Shown here: positions 1 to 9,426 of the stretch, piece by piece
Numbering within the stretch: position 1 is the stretch's first letter
Layout of the letters: every line of letters begins with the position of its first letter
Source of the DNA: Asticcacaulis sp.
GTDB lineage: Bacteria > Pseudomonadota > Alphaproteobacteria > Caulobacterales > Caulobacteraceae
NCBI RefSeq assembly: GCF_027484505.1
Contig: NZ_JAIXSV010000256.1
Span: forward strand, 1-64,000
Length of the DNA stretch: 64,000 nt
Direction: 5' to 3'
Made by a program: the position numbers and the translations under genes
Notes under the pieces: generated by a model
What the model was told of the DNA's origin: nothing
The model's database searches: none
Seen by the model: only the letters and a program-made list of their open reading frames with translations

Positions 1-302
1 AGGTTCGCGCCGGTCTTGTAGAAGTCCTTGGGGCGATTATCGACGCCTTTGGAGAATTTGAAATCCCAGGTGCCATCCAGCGACAGGAAGCGCTTTGAGG
101 CGGCCTTGTCTCCCTTCAGTGCCAGATCACGGCTCTCGAAGTTGAAGAAGGTCGCCTTCATCGGCTCGCGGTTCACCGCCACCACCTCAGGCTGCTCCCA
201 CTCCGCCACGGGCGCGGTTTGCGCCAGTACGGGCGCCGCGGCGAGCATCATCACCCCCGCCGCCACCGAACCCATCACCATCTTCCTGAGCGATCCAGAC
301 AT
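1..302 (-). CDS. GH2 beta-galactosidase-like protein, N-terminal part (truncated by window start)
   Basis: Reverse-strand reading from ATG at 302: MSGSLRKMVMGSVAAGVMMLAAAPVLAQ signal peptide, then ...FFNFESRDLALKGDKAASKRFLSLDGTWDFKFSKGVDNRPKDFY, typical of the LacZ/GH2 N-terminus. Confidence 0.8.
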   Translation of the reverse strand, partial: MSGSLRKMVMGSVAAGVMMLAAAPVLAQTAPVAEWEQPEVVAVNREPMKATFFNFESRDLALKGDKAASKRFLSLDGTWDFKFSKGVDNRPKDFYKTGAN

Positions 303-479
303 ATCTTACCCTTTTTCGTCTGTTTATTTGTCTGATAAATTATGGCGTCAGACTCACGACGTGGCCAGCAAAAAGTGCGGTCAGGGGGTAAAAAAGGGCA
401 AGACAACGTCCGTTTAGGGCATTTTTTGTTTGACCAGTCTCAGATGGTGAGGGGGAAAGGTCAGGCAAGTGAGCGCCCG

Positions 480-2960
480 CTAAGCGGTGATCAGGGTCAC
501 GCTCGAAGGCTTCAAACCCTCCGCCGAGGCCGTCACTGTGATACGTCCGGCCGAACGGCCGGTTTGCACAATCGCCTGCGCCAGACCGTTGAACAGCTTG
601 CGCTCAGAGGCCTTATCGGCCTCGTGGCTGGCCGGATTACCGTTGCCAACGCCAATCACTGCCCCGCCGCCGGACAGGGAGAATGTCACCAGATTACCGG
701 CCTTGGGCACCGGGCGGCCCTTGGCGTCAAAGGCTTCGACCTTAAAGATAGCCACGTCGCGGCCATCGGCCTTCAGCGTGGTGCGATCGGCCGTCAGGAC
801 CAGCTTCGTTGCCGGTCCGGCGGTTTCGCGCGTGGCCTTCAACACCACCTTGTTGCCCTTATAGCCAAAAGCCTGAATCTTTCCCGGCTGATAGGCCACA
901 TCCCATTCGAGGTGGCGGTTTTTGACGACGGTCTTCTTGCCTTGTGACTTGCCATTGACGAAAAGTTCGACGGCATCGAGATTCGAATGAACCCAGATGG
1001 GTATGTTTTGCCCTTCCTTGCCCTCCCAGTTCCAGTGCGGGAACAGGTGCAGAAGCGGCTCGCTCTTCCACCAGGCGCGGTAATAGAAGGCATTGTCCTT
1101 CGGGAAGCCGCAGGTGTCGAGAATGCCGAACTGCGACGAAATGGCCGGCCAGCGATTATAGGGCGTCGGCTCTCCGCGATAATCGAAGCCCGTCCAGATA
1201 AAGCCGCCCGCGATAAAGGCCTTCTCATCGAACAGCGGCCAGTAGGCTTCGGCGGTCGAGGCCCACCACGGATGCTCGGTATCATAGGCCCGCAACACGG
1301 AGCGTGCCGGGTCATTGACGTATTCGCCGCGTGTTGAGACCGTTGAGCCGGTTTCCGAGCCATAGATGGGGATGTTCGGATAGTCGGCGTGGAACTTTTC
1401 CATCAGGTGATGGCGATAGTTGAAGCCCAGCACATCGACGACCGAGGTGATGCCCTTGCCGTAGGAATTGTCGAGCGCCGCGGTCACCGGACGTGTGGGG
1501 TCAAGGCGCTTGCACAGGGCCTTCATGGTCTTCGCGACTTCGATGCCACGTTCCGTGCCTTGCAGCGGTTCCTCATTGCAGATCGACCAGGCGATGACCG
1601 ACGGGTGGTTGCGGTCACGGCGAATCATGGCGTCGAGCTGATAGAGGCCGTCTTCCGACGACGACATCTTGCGCGTTTCGTCGATGACGAGGATGCCCAG
1701 CCGATCGCAGGCCATCAGCACTTCCGGCGTCGGCGGATTGTGCGAGCAGCGATAGGCGTTGGAGCCCATGTCTTTCAGTTGCTGCAACCGCCAGACTTGC
1801 AGGGCATCGGGGATGGCAGCACAGACCCCGGCGTGGTCCTGATGGTTGTTGGTTCCTTTAAGTTTGACCGATTTCCCATTGAGCAGGAAGCCTTTTTCGG
1901 TGTCAAAACGGATGTCGCGCAGGCCGAAATAGGTCACCACCCTGTCCTGAGTGCCGTCGCCTGTCTCAACCGTTGTTTCCAGCCGGTAGAGGTGCGGTGT
2001 GTCCACCGACCACAGGACGGGATCGGCCAGTTTCAGCGTCTGACGCATGGTGGTGGACTCTCCCGCCGCGACCTCAGCCGTGGCCCCGTCCTGCGCTGCC
2101 TTGCCCCCGATGGCCGATGTGAGTTTGACGCTGCGCGACTGAGTGAAGGCATTGCGCACCGTGGTGACGATCTCGACCGTGCCGTCGGCCTTTCCGCGCA
2201 CGCAGACGCCCCATTGCGGGATATGCACGGCGTTCGTCTTCACCAGCCAGACGTGGCGATAGATGCCTGCGCCTTCGTAGAACCAGCCTTCGCCCTCGGT
2301 CGCATCGACGCGCACGGTCAGGATATTGGGCTTGTCGTCCGTATTGATGAAGTCAGTGATATCGACCTGAAACGAGGTGTAGCCGCTCTCATGCCGTTTC
2401 AGGATAAAGCCATTGAAGATGATCAGCGCGTTGCGGAACACGCCGTCGAACTCGATCCACAGGCGCTTGCCCTTGTCCGCCGGGGACACGGGCACCACGC
2501 GGCGATACCAGCCGATAGAGGTTTCGGGGAAGTCGCGGCCAATCGGCTTATAGCCGTGCGCCGCCAGCATGTCGGGCTCGTCCTCGCCATTGGCGACGGG
2601 ACCTTTGGCCCCTTGCGCAAAGGGCAGGGCGACGGCCCAGTCGTGCGGCACGTCGATCTTTTGCCAGTTGGAATCGTCAAAGTCAGCGCCAACGCAGGTG
2701 GCGACGCGCGCGCCCTGCTTGGCGTGGGTACGCAAGGCCTGCCCATAGTCGAAATCGCGGCTCATGTCGCTGGCGTGGCCAAAGGTGAAGCGCCAGTCGA
2801 GATCAAGCGACAGGCGCTCACGCGGGCTGAGGTCGTCCTGCGGGAAAAAGTCGATGACGGGCTCATTCGTCTTCGGTGCTGCTACGGCGTGTGGTGCCGT
2901 CAGAGCCGCCCCGGTGACGGCGGCGGTTTGCAGCAGGCGGCGACGGTTAAGATCGGTCAT
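480..2960 (-). CDS. Glycoside hydrolase family 2 (beta-galactosidase-like), Tat-type signal
   Basis: 826 aa; NRRRLLQTAA Tat-like leader; GH2 motifs ...GTNNHQDHAGV, AWSICNEEP, YGSETGS. Confidence 0.9.
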   Translation of the reverse strand: MTDLNRRRLLQTAAVTGAALTAPHAVAAPKTNEPVIDFFPQDDLSPRERLSLDLDWRFTFGHASDMSRDFDYGQALRTHAKQGARVATCVGADFDDSNWQKIDVPHDWAVALPFAQGAKGPVANGEDEPDMLAAHGYKPIGRDFPETSIGWYRRVVPVSPADKGKRLWIEFDGVFRNALIIFNGFILKRHESGYTSFQVDITDFINTDDKPNILTVRVDATEGEGWFYEGAGIYRHVWLVKTNAVHIPQWGVCVRGKADGTVEIVTTVRNAFTQSRSVKLTSAIGGKAAQDGATAEVAAGESTTMRQTLKLADPVLWSVDTPHLYRLETTVETGDGTQDRVVTYFGLRDIRFDTEKGFLLNGKSVKLKGTNNHQDHAGVCAAIPDALQVWRLQQLKDMGSNAYRCSHNPPTPEVLMACDRLGILVIDETRKMSSSEDGLYQLDAMIRRDRNHPSVIAWSICNEEPLQGTERGIEVAKTMKALCKRLDPTRPVTAALDNSYGKGITSVVDVLGFNYRHHLMEKFHADYPNIPIYGSETGSTVSTRGEYVNDPARSVLRAYDTEHPWWASTAEAYWPLFDEKAFIAGGFIWTGFDYRGEPTPYNRWPAISSQFGILDTCGFPKDNAFYYRAWWKSEPLLHLFPHWNWEGKEGQNIPIWVHSNLDAVELFVNGKSQGKKTVVKNRHLEWDVAYQPGKIQAFGYKGNKVVLKATRETAGPATKLVLTADRTTLKADGRDVAIFKVEAFDAKGRPVPKAGNLVTFSLSGGGAVIGVGNGNPASHEADKASERKLFNGLAQAIVQTGRSAGRITVTASAEGLKPSSVTLITA

Positions 2961-3000
2961 GACGGTTTCCTCTGGTTTGTAATTATCTTACAAATAAAGA

Positions 3001-3028
3001 GGCCGGGCTTTCAAGCGAAAACCCGGCC
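3001..3028 (-). terminator. Terminator-like hairpin after the TonB receptor
   Basis: ggccgggctttc-aagc-gaaaacccggcc: 12-bp arms with one mismatch just after the stop at 3049. Confidence 0.6.
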
Positions 3029-3048
3029 TTTCAAGTGTATGAAATCGA

Positions 3049-5952
3049 TTAGAATTTGTAGGTCAGATCGAACAGGAAGCGACGGCCATAATAGGACATG
3101 TCGCCCACGCGGTTTGACTTATAGTCCGTGTAGACCTTCATCGGCGTATCCAGCAGGTTGCCCGCCTGGAAGCGCAGAGAAACGCTGGAGTTGACATTAT
3201 AGCCCGCCGAGAAGTCGAGCGTCGTTTCCGGCATCACGCGCACCAGATTGGTCGAATCCCAGCCGAGGATGGCGGTATACTCCGAATGGTACTTGGCCCC
3301 CAGACGCGCTTCGAATTTCTTGTCCGAATACCACAGGTCGAGGATGGCCGTGGTGTCGGCCACGCCGTTCATCGGCAGCGGATTGCCCGCCGGGACGAAT
3401 TCCTTGATATTGGAATTGACCAGAGCCAGGTTGGAATAGATGCCGAAGCGGTCCAGCCACGACACGTTCGGGAGGAAGGTGTCGAACGGCGTCTGGAAGG
3501 TGAATTCGACACCCGAAATAAAGCCGCCCTTGCTCGAATTGATCGGCGAGGTCAGGGTATAGACATTGCCGTTGATCGTTTCGGTGCGCTGGTTATAGCC
3601 GACATAGTTTTTGACGTTTTTATAATACCCCGCCACCGCGAACAGCGAGTCCGGACGGAAGTAATACTCATAAGAGACGTCGATCTGATCGGCTTCAAAC
3701 GGCTTCAGATAGGGGTTGCCGGCCGAGCCCGTATAGGGGGCTGAGGTTGAGATGGCGCGGTTGGCCTTCAGTTCGTTCAGCGGCGCGCGCGACATGACGC
3801 GGGCCAGACCGAGCTTCAGGAAGCCATTGTCGATTACCTGCACCTTGACCGAGGCCGAGGGCAGGACCTTGGTGTAGCTGACGCCGCCCGTGGTGGGGGT
3901 CAGGGTCACGCGCTCGACCCAGTTGCCGGGGGTGGCTTCGACCCAGACGCTGGTGCGCGAGTCACCCGAAGACTGGCTATCGACATTGACGACCCTCAGG
4001 CCGACATTACCCGTGACCGGGGCGTCGATAAACGTCGAGGCGAAATTGCCCTGCACATAGGCTTCGCCGACCTTTTCCGAGACTTCGGAATTGTAGGCGA
4101 TCTGATCCGGCGACAGGCTGAAGGCGTTGGCACCATAGACCTGCGTGCGCAGGGCGTCGAAATCCCCCTTCAGCATGGCCGGAACGTTGAAATTCTCGAG
4201 CTTGTAGGCCGTCAGGGTCGAAGCGTTGACGCTGCCTGTGACCGGACCTGCGGCCTGCGTATAGCCGGTGGCTTCCGACTTGGTGCGGTCGGCATAGCGG
4301 GCGCCGAACTGTAGCGAGGTCCAGAAGTCACCGCTGAATTCGCGGCGGAAATCGAGCTGTCCCGACGTCAGTTCGTCCTTGACCTTGCCCACATCATTGG
4401 TCCCGGCCACGGTGGACAGGGTGGCCGTTTCCGGCTGTTGCGTGACGGTGATGAACGGGTCTTCGGTCAAAAGCCACGTCATGCTGGACGGATAGTATTC
4501 CATCTTGATGGCGCGCCAGGTGTTTTCACGTTCGGCATTCGAATAGGAGAGGTCGGCGGTGACGGTCCAAAGCTCGCTCGACCACTTGCCGTTCAGACCC
4601 GTGACCAGCAGCGACTTGTCTTCGGCATAGCGAGCCACGACGGGCATCAGGCGCGACCAGGCGGTCGCCGCCCCGACCAGATCGCCATTGACGATGACGG
4701 GATTGCTGAAATTGCCCGTATTGCCACCGGCCCAGTTGCCCCAGTTGTTTTCCCCGTACCAGGTCTGGTTCTGGTCTTCCTGAATCTTGTACTTCGAATA
4801 GAGCAGGTCGTAGGTCAGCTCAAACTGCGCATTCGGGCGGTACTGCGCGCCAAACGACGCTGAGTAGCGGTCCGCATCAAGGAACTTGGCTTCGGCACCT
4901 GCGCCCCACGGTGTCGGCACCTTGGGGCCGCCCGCGACGACCGGGCCGGTCGAGTTACCGGCGCGGATCGAGTCGTCGTTGAAGCCCCAGCCACGGAAGC
5001 TCTCATAGCCGTTCTTCTGCTTCTGACCCGTCAGGCCGATAACGAAGGCGAACTGGTCATTGACCTTCTTCACCCATGAGCCAGAGGCGCGCCAGCCGAG
5101 GCCGTCATAGCCCGGAAAGGCCTTGCCGCCGTCATAATAAACCCCACCGGCGCGGACGACGAATTCAGGCCCCGAATAGGAAAGGGGGCGGATAGTTTGC
5201 AGATCGACCGTGCCCGAAATGCCGCCCGACAGGAGGCGGGCTTCGGAGGACTTATAGACGGCGGCTCCGGCGACCACTTCCGACGGGTAGATTTCCCAGC
5301 GGACGTTACGGTCGGGTTCGGAGGTGGCCACTTCGCGGCCATTGACGGTGCCCAACACCATGCGCGGACCAATACCGCGGATCGAGGCCTGACTGTCGTT
5401 GCCGCGGTCGCGCGAGGTGGTCACACCCGGCAGCCGCGCCAGAGATTCGGCGATGGTGACGTCGGGCAGGACGCCGATTTCCTTGGCCGAGATAAATTCG
5501 GCCACCCCGGCGCTGGAACGCTTCTGATCGATGGCGTCGCGTAGCGACTTGCGGATACCGACGACCGTCACCTCTTCTGGCGCATCGGCGGGGGCTTCGG
5601 CCTGCGCGGTGTCGGCGGTGCGTTCGATGCTGGCGGCAGAGGCGCGCACCAGCACGGCAGCGCGACCATCGTTCGATTTGAGGCTAAGGCCCGTGCCGCT
5701 GATCAACTGGGTCAGGGCCTTATCGACGGGCAGGGTGCCTTCGACGGCATTGGTGCGCAGACCATTGAGGTCATCGGCGCTGGCCAGCACCTGAAGGCCG
5801 GATTGTTGGGCGAAAGCCTGCACGCCCTTGGCGGCGGGTTGCGCCGGAATGGCGAAGGCCTTGCTTTGGGCAAAGGCGGGGGCGCTATAGGCGGCGCTGA
5901 CGCTCAGCGCGGCGATGAGGGCGGCTCGTGAGGCACCGGAGAACTGGATCAT
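3049..5952 (-). CDS. TonB-dependent receptor with N-terminal STN (signalling) domain
   Basis: Start refined to MIQFSGASRAALIAAL; STN region FAIPAQPAAKGVQAFAQQSGLQVLASADDLNG; plug ...VTVVGIRKSLRDAIDQKRSS; C-terminal ...RRFLFDLTYKF. Confidence 0.9.
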   Translation of the reverse strand: MIQFSGASRAALIAALSVSAAYSAPAFAQSKAFAIPAQPAAKGVQAFAQQSGLQVLASADDLNGLRTNAVEGTLPVDKALTQLISGTGLSLKSNDGRAAVLVRASAASIERTADTAQAEAPADAPEEVTVVGIRKSLRDAIDQKRSSAGVAEFISAKEIGVLPDVTIAESLARLPGVTTSRDRGNDSQASIRGIGPRMVLGTVNGREVATSEPDRNVRWEIYPSEVVAGAAVYKSSEARLLSGGISGTVDLQTIRPLSYSGPEFVVRAGGVYYDGGKAFPGYDGLGWRASGSWVKKVNDQFAFVIGLTGQKQKNGYESFRGWGFNDDSIRAGNSTGPVVAGGPKVPTPWGAGAEAKFLDADRYSASFGAQYRPNAQFELTYDLLYSKYKIQEDQNQTWYGENNWGNWAGGNTGNFSNPVIVNGDLVGAATAWSRLMPVVARYAEDKSLLVTGLNGKWSSELWTVTADLSYSNAERENTWRAIKMEYYPSSMTWLLTEDPFITVTQQPETATLSTVAGTNDVGKVKDELTSGQLDFRREFSGDFWTSLQFGARYADRTKSEATGYTQAAGPVTGSVNASTLTAYKLENFNVPAMLKGDFDALRTQVYGANAFSLSPDQIAYNSEVSEKVGEAYVQGNFASTFIDAPVTGNVGLRVVNVDSQSSGDSRTSVWVEATPGNWVERVTLTPTTGGVSYTKVLPSASVKVQVIDNGFLKLGLARVMSRAPLNELKANRAISTSAPYTGSAGNPYLKPFEADQIDVSYEYYFRPDSLFAVAGYYKNVKNYVGYNQRTETINGNVYTLTSPINSSKGGFISGVEFTFQTPFDTFLPNVSWLDRFGIYSNLALVNSNIKEFVPAGNPLPMNGVADTTAILDLWYSDKKFEARLGAKYHSEYTAILGWDSTNLVRVMPETTLDFSAGYNVNSSVSLRFQAGNLLDTPMKVYTDYKSNRVGDMSYYGRRFLFDLTYKF

Positions 5953-6042
5953 TATGGTGTTTCCCGTAGGACCGCGCCGTGGAGTGGGACTGCGGTTGCT
6001 TTTTATCGGGTGTGCCGGTCTGGCGGCAGTCACCCCTCCTGT

Positions 6043-6074
6043 TATCCAAGATGAAGCCCGAAACGCTTTCCGCC
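6043..6074 (-). promoter_or_regulatory. Candidate ECF (FecI-type) promoter upstream of TonB receptor
   Basis: Minus strand GGCGGAAA-N9-GCTTCATCTTGGATA; identical fixed blocks and spacing recur at 9310-9341. Confidence 0.5.
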
Positions 6075-6104
6075 GCCTCATTCGATATTTTTATCTTATT
6101 TATT

Positions 6105-7073
6105 TTATTCCGCGCCGATAACGATGCGCGTGTCGTCGATGCGCACCGGTACGTCGAGCGCCAGATGCACCGAGCGGGCAAAGGTGTCCGGCTGATCGGC
6201 GCGGAACCAGCCGACCAGCTTCTCCTCCCCCAGCGCCGGATCGGCAATCACGATCTTGCGGCTGTTGTAGCGGTTGAACTCAGCGGCGGCGTGGGACAGG
6301 CTGTCATTATCAAGCGCGATCTGTCCTTCGCGCCACGCCAACCGCCGATCGACGGCGTCCGGGGCGTATTCGGCGCGGATCGGCTGCGGTGCATAGGGCA
6401 CGAAGACGCGACCCCCGGCCTCAAGGCGAACCGGTGTGTCCTGGGCCTGCGTATTCCATACCTCGACCACGCCTTCGCTGACCATGACCTCGGCCCCGTC
6501 GGGGTAGCGGCGCACACCAAAGGCCGTGCCCACCGCGCGGGCGCGCACCGTATCAGCTTCGACCACAAAGGGGCGGGCCTTGTCCTTGGCGACCTGAAAC
6601 CATGCTTCGCCGCGGATCAGGCGGATGTCGCGGCGTTTGGCGCCCAGTGCCACGTCCAGCGTGGTGTCTGTATTAACGCTGGCGATGCTCTGGTCTTTCA
6701 ATGGCACCTTGCGCAGCTCACCCACCTCGGTCTCAAGGCGCTGGTGCGTCAAAGCCGGCACGATCAGGGCCGCGCCGGCAACCGACGCCGCGATCAGGCC
6801 GCTACTGGCCAGCCACTGGCGACGGGTGACGGTGCGCGGACGGGGAGCTAAGGCCTGAAATGGAGAGGTACGGATCGTATCGGCGGTGACGCCTGCGCCC
6901 ATCACGCTGGCGCGATCCAGCATGGCCCAGGCGGCTTCGGCGCGAAAAAACGCGCCCTGATGCCGCGTATCGGCCGCCAGCCACGCCTCAAGCGCGGCCT
7001 GATCGGCCTCATCCCAGCGCCCGGCGGCGCGTGCCGCTATGTAGGCCGCAGCCTGTTCGTCAATGGCCGACAT
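6105..7073 (-). CDS. FecR-family anti-sigma/transmembrane sensor
   Basis: MSAIDEQAAAYIAARAAGRWDEADQAALEAWLAADTRHQGAFFRAEAAW..., FecR-like periplasmic region; overlaps the sigma factor gene. Confidence 0.9.
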   Translation of the reverse strand: MSAIDEQAAAYIAARAAGRWDEADQAALEAWLAADTRHQGAFFRAEAAWAMLDRASVMGAGVTADTIRTSPFQALAPRPRTVTRRQWLASSGLIAASVAGAALIVPALTHQRLETEVGELRKVPLKDQSIASVNTDTTLDVALGAKRRDIRLIRGEAWFQVAKDKARPFVVEADTVRARAVGTAFGVRRYPDGAEVMVSEGVVEVWNTQAQDTPVRLEAGGRVFVPYAPQPIRAEYAPDAVDRRLAWREGQIALDNDSLSHAAAEFNRYNSRKIVIADPALGEEKLVGWFRADQPDTFARSVHLALDVPVRIDDTRIVIGAE

Positions 7074-7629
7074 GCCGGGTCCGGGCGGGTTGCATCGGTG
7101 CCAGAACGGGCGCATCGCCTTCGGCGACCTGCCTCAGGATCAGGGTGAGGCCGCGCGCCGTTTCTTTTTCCACCACGTTCTCGCTCAGGCCCAGCCGCGC
7201 GGCGGTTTCGGCCTGAGACAGGCCGTGCACCTTGCGCAGCTCAAACACGGCCTTGCAGCGGGCGGGCAGGCTCTCGATAAAGGCCATGACGCGCGACAGC
7301 TCGCGGCGCGCCGAAACGGCCTGTTCCGGCGTGGGCGACAGATCGGCCCGACCCAGCTCATCGAGGTTTTGAACGGTAGTGATCGACACGACGCGGTTTT
7401 TCCTGATCTGCTCCAGCATCAGATTGCGCGCCATCCGGTACAGATAGGCGCGCGGATCGGTGATATGGGCGTAGCTGGTCTGGCGCAGCAGGCGGTAATA
7501 GACCTCCTGTACCAGATCGTCGCGCTCGGACGGCGAAAGCCCGGCGCGCGACAGCCACTGACGCATCCCCGCCTCGTGCGGCAGGATGTGCGTCCCGATG
7601 AAAGCCAGACGTTCGTCGTGGGCGCTCAT
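7060..7629 (-). CDS. ECF RNA polymerase sigma factor (FecI-like)
   Basis: Sigma-70 regions 2 and 4 (DDLVQEVYYRLL; ARCKAVFELRKVHGLSQAETAARLGLSENVVEKETARGL). Confidence 0.9.
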   Translation of the reverse strand: MSAHDERLAFIGTHILPHEAGMRQWLSRAGLSPSERDDLVQEVYYRLLRQTSYAHITDPRAYLYRMARNLMLEQIRKNRVVSITTVQNLDELGRADLSPTPEQAVSARRELSRVMAFIESLPARCKAVFELRKVHGLSQAETAARLGLSENVVEKETARGLTLILRQVAEGDAPVLAPMQPARTRHVGH

Positions 7630-7902
7630 AACCGCCCCGCCCGACAGACGCCTCTACGGTATAAAATGCACGAGCGGCGTGTTTCCGCCGCGTCAGCGTA
7701 CTTTTTTTGGCAAAAACCGGTTTGAATACGCACGGTGGCACTCCCTGAGTCCCCCGTCTCTCGTGATTCAGCCGGTGATGAAAACCGGTTTCCCCATTTT
7801 CATCACCTGCCCACAGGCGGGGTTGTCTCACAGAGTAAACACGTCCGCGCGTTTTTGGCCAGATAATTGTATGACAAAAGACGCGCGGACGGCGGTGTGT
7901 GA

Positions 7903-9282
7903 TTATTTTGTCGATAGGGTCGCCACGCCCGCCTTGGCCGGCACGGTGATTTCCGAGGCGGGGGCGTCTTTCAGGGCCTCGGGGGTGGTGGCGGCTCCGG
8001 CCAGCAGCGTCGAACCGGGGCGCTGCCAGCTGCGATAGACGAACCAGCCGGTTTCGCGCCTCATCTGTACGGCCAGACCGCCGGTGAAGTCGCCGCTGAT
8101 GAACAGGGCGGGCTGACCTTCGTCCTTCACCCGGAAGGTCATTTCGACCGGATAGACGTAATCGGCCCTGGGCCAGTCCAGCGCCGGCAGGGCCTTGCCC
8201 GTAAAGTCGAAGAAGGTGGCGTTTTCCCAGTTGGAGCCGCTGCCCCAGCGCGTCTTGCATTTCGTGGACACCCACGCCGGTTCCCAATAGACGACGCCCG
8301 CGCCGCCATTGTCGAGGGTCAGTTGCATCAGGTTGTGCAGGTAACGCGCCTGACCTTCGGGCGAAAAGCCATAGGCGGGGAAGGTGGAATCTTCACCCAT
8401 CAGGTTGACGTTTTCGTCCATGTGTTTGTCGGTAAAGGGATAAGCCGTTTCGACCACCACAATATCCTTGCCCGGATAGGTGTGACGCAGGCGGTTGATG
8501 ACGGCCCCAAGGCCCGCCATGTCCATCTTCGACCACTTTTTATAATAGCTGATGCCGATCAGGTCGTAGCCTTCGATCCCGGCCTTGGTCGCCTTGAGAA
8601 ACCAGCCCTCGACATTTTCGGGCTGGGCGATGTGCAGCATGATGCGCGGCGTCTTGCCGGCCTTGGCGCCTGCGTCCTTCACAGCGCGGATGCCGGCATT
8701 GAACAGGCGGGCATTGCGTTCCCAGTTGATCGGCTTGACCGGATCGCCTTGTTTCCACGTCACCGAGCCCATCATCTCGCCATTGGTTTCATTGCCGACC
8801 TGTACCTGATCCGGCATCAGGCCCTGCGCGCTGAGGGTCATCAGCGTGTCGTAGGTGAATTTGTACAGGGCCTCGACCTGCTGATCGGTGCTGAGAGGGG
8901 CCCAGGCGGCGGGCACCAGTTGCTTGTCGCCATCGGCCCAGTCATCGGAATAATGGAAATCAAGCAGGACGGGGAGGCCGGCGGCCTTGGCCCGTTTCAT
9001 AGCCTTGGTCACGTCGGCTAGGTTCGAATAGGGTGTCCATTTGGGATCATTCCACAGGCGCAAGCGCACCAGATTGGCCCCGGACGATTTGAACAGCGCA
9101 TAGACGTCTTCCGGCTTGCCATTGCGGCTATAGGTCGCGCCGCAATCCTCCATCTCATTCACATAAGACAGGTCGCTGCCGAAATAATAGGCGCGTCCTT
9201 CGCGGGCTTCGGCGGCGGGCAGGGTGCCCAGCATCAGCAGCAGGGCGGCGGGCAGGGCGCGGAGCGGGCGGGCAAGGGGCAT
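7903..9282 (-). CDS. Arabinogalactan endo-beta-1,4-galactanase (GH53)
   Basis: MPLARPLRALPAALLLMLGTLPAAEA signal; YYFGSDLSYVNEMEDCGATYSRNG, VRLRLWNDP, VGNETNGEMMG, VVVETAYPFT motifs. Confidence 0.9.
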   Translation of the reverse strand: MPLARPLRALPAALLLMLGTLPAAEAREGRAYYFGSDLSYVNEMEDCGATYSRNGKPEDVYALFKSSGANLVRLRLWNDPKWTPYSNLADVTKAMKRAKAAGLPVLLDFHYSDDWADGDKQLVPAAWAPLSTDQQVEALYKFTYDTLMTLSAQGLMPDQVQVGNETNGEMMGSVTWKQGDPVKPINWERNARLFNAGIRAVKDAGAKAGKTPRIMLHIAQPENVEGWFLKATKAGIEGYDLIGISYYKKWSKMDMAGLGAVINRLRHTYPGKDIVVVETAYPFTDKHMDENVNLMGEDSTFPAYGFSPEGQARYLHNLMQLTLDNGGAGVVYWEPAWVSTKCKTRWGSGSNWENATFFDFTGKALPALDWPRADYVYPVEMTFRVKDEGQPALFISGDFTGGLAVQMRRETGWFVYRSWQRPGSTLLAGAATTPEALKDAPASEITVPAKAGVATLSTK

Positions 9283-9309
9283 GAAATACTCCAAAGTCAG
9301 GTCTGTCCC

Positions 9310-9341
9310 TATCCAAGATGAAGCGCGCAGCCTTTTCCGCC
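9310..9341 (-). promoter_or_regulatory. Candidate ECF (FecI-type) promoter upstream of GH53 gene
   Basis: Minus strand GGCGGAAA-N9-GCTTCATCTTGGATA, as at 6043-6074. Confidence 0.5.
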
Positions 9342-9426
9342 GGACGCGCGGCAGTAGCCATGATTGAAAACTTATACGGCGGCGCTTAGCGAAGGAATAT
9401 ACTGGCTCTGTTCCCCCAAGGTTTCC

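Noticed and set aside
1389-3194. 601-aa + strand ORF opposite the GH2 gene
   Set aside because: High-GC shadow ORF; opposite strand has a complete GH2 protein with motifs, and this translation shows no recognisable domain.
7866-7877. AATTGTATGACA shared with 39570-39581 as a common operator
   Set aside because: A 12-mer match, but one copy is in a terminator loop after GH53 and the other overlaps the sRNA candidate -10 box; contexts do not support one regulator.
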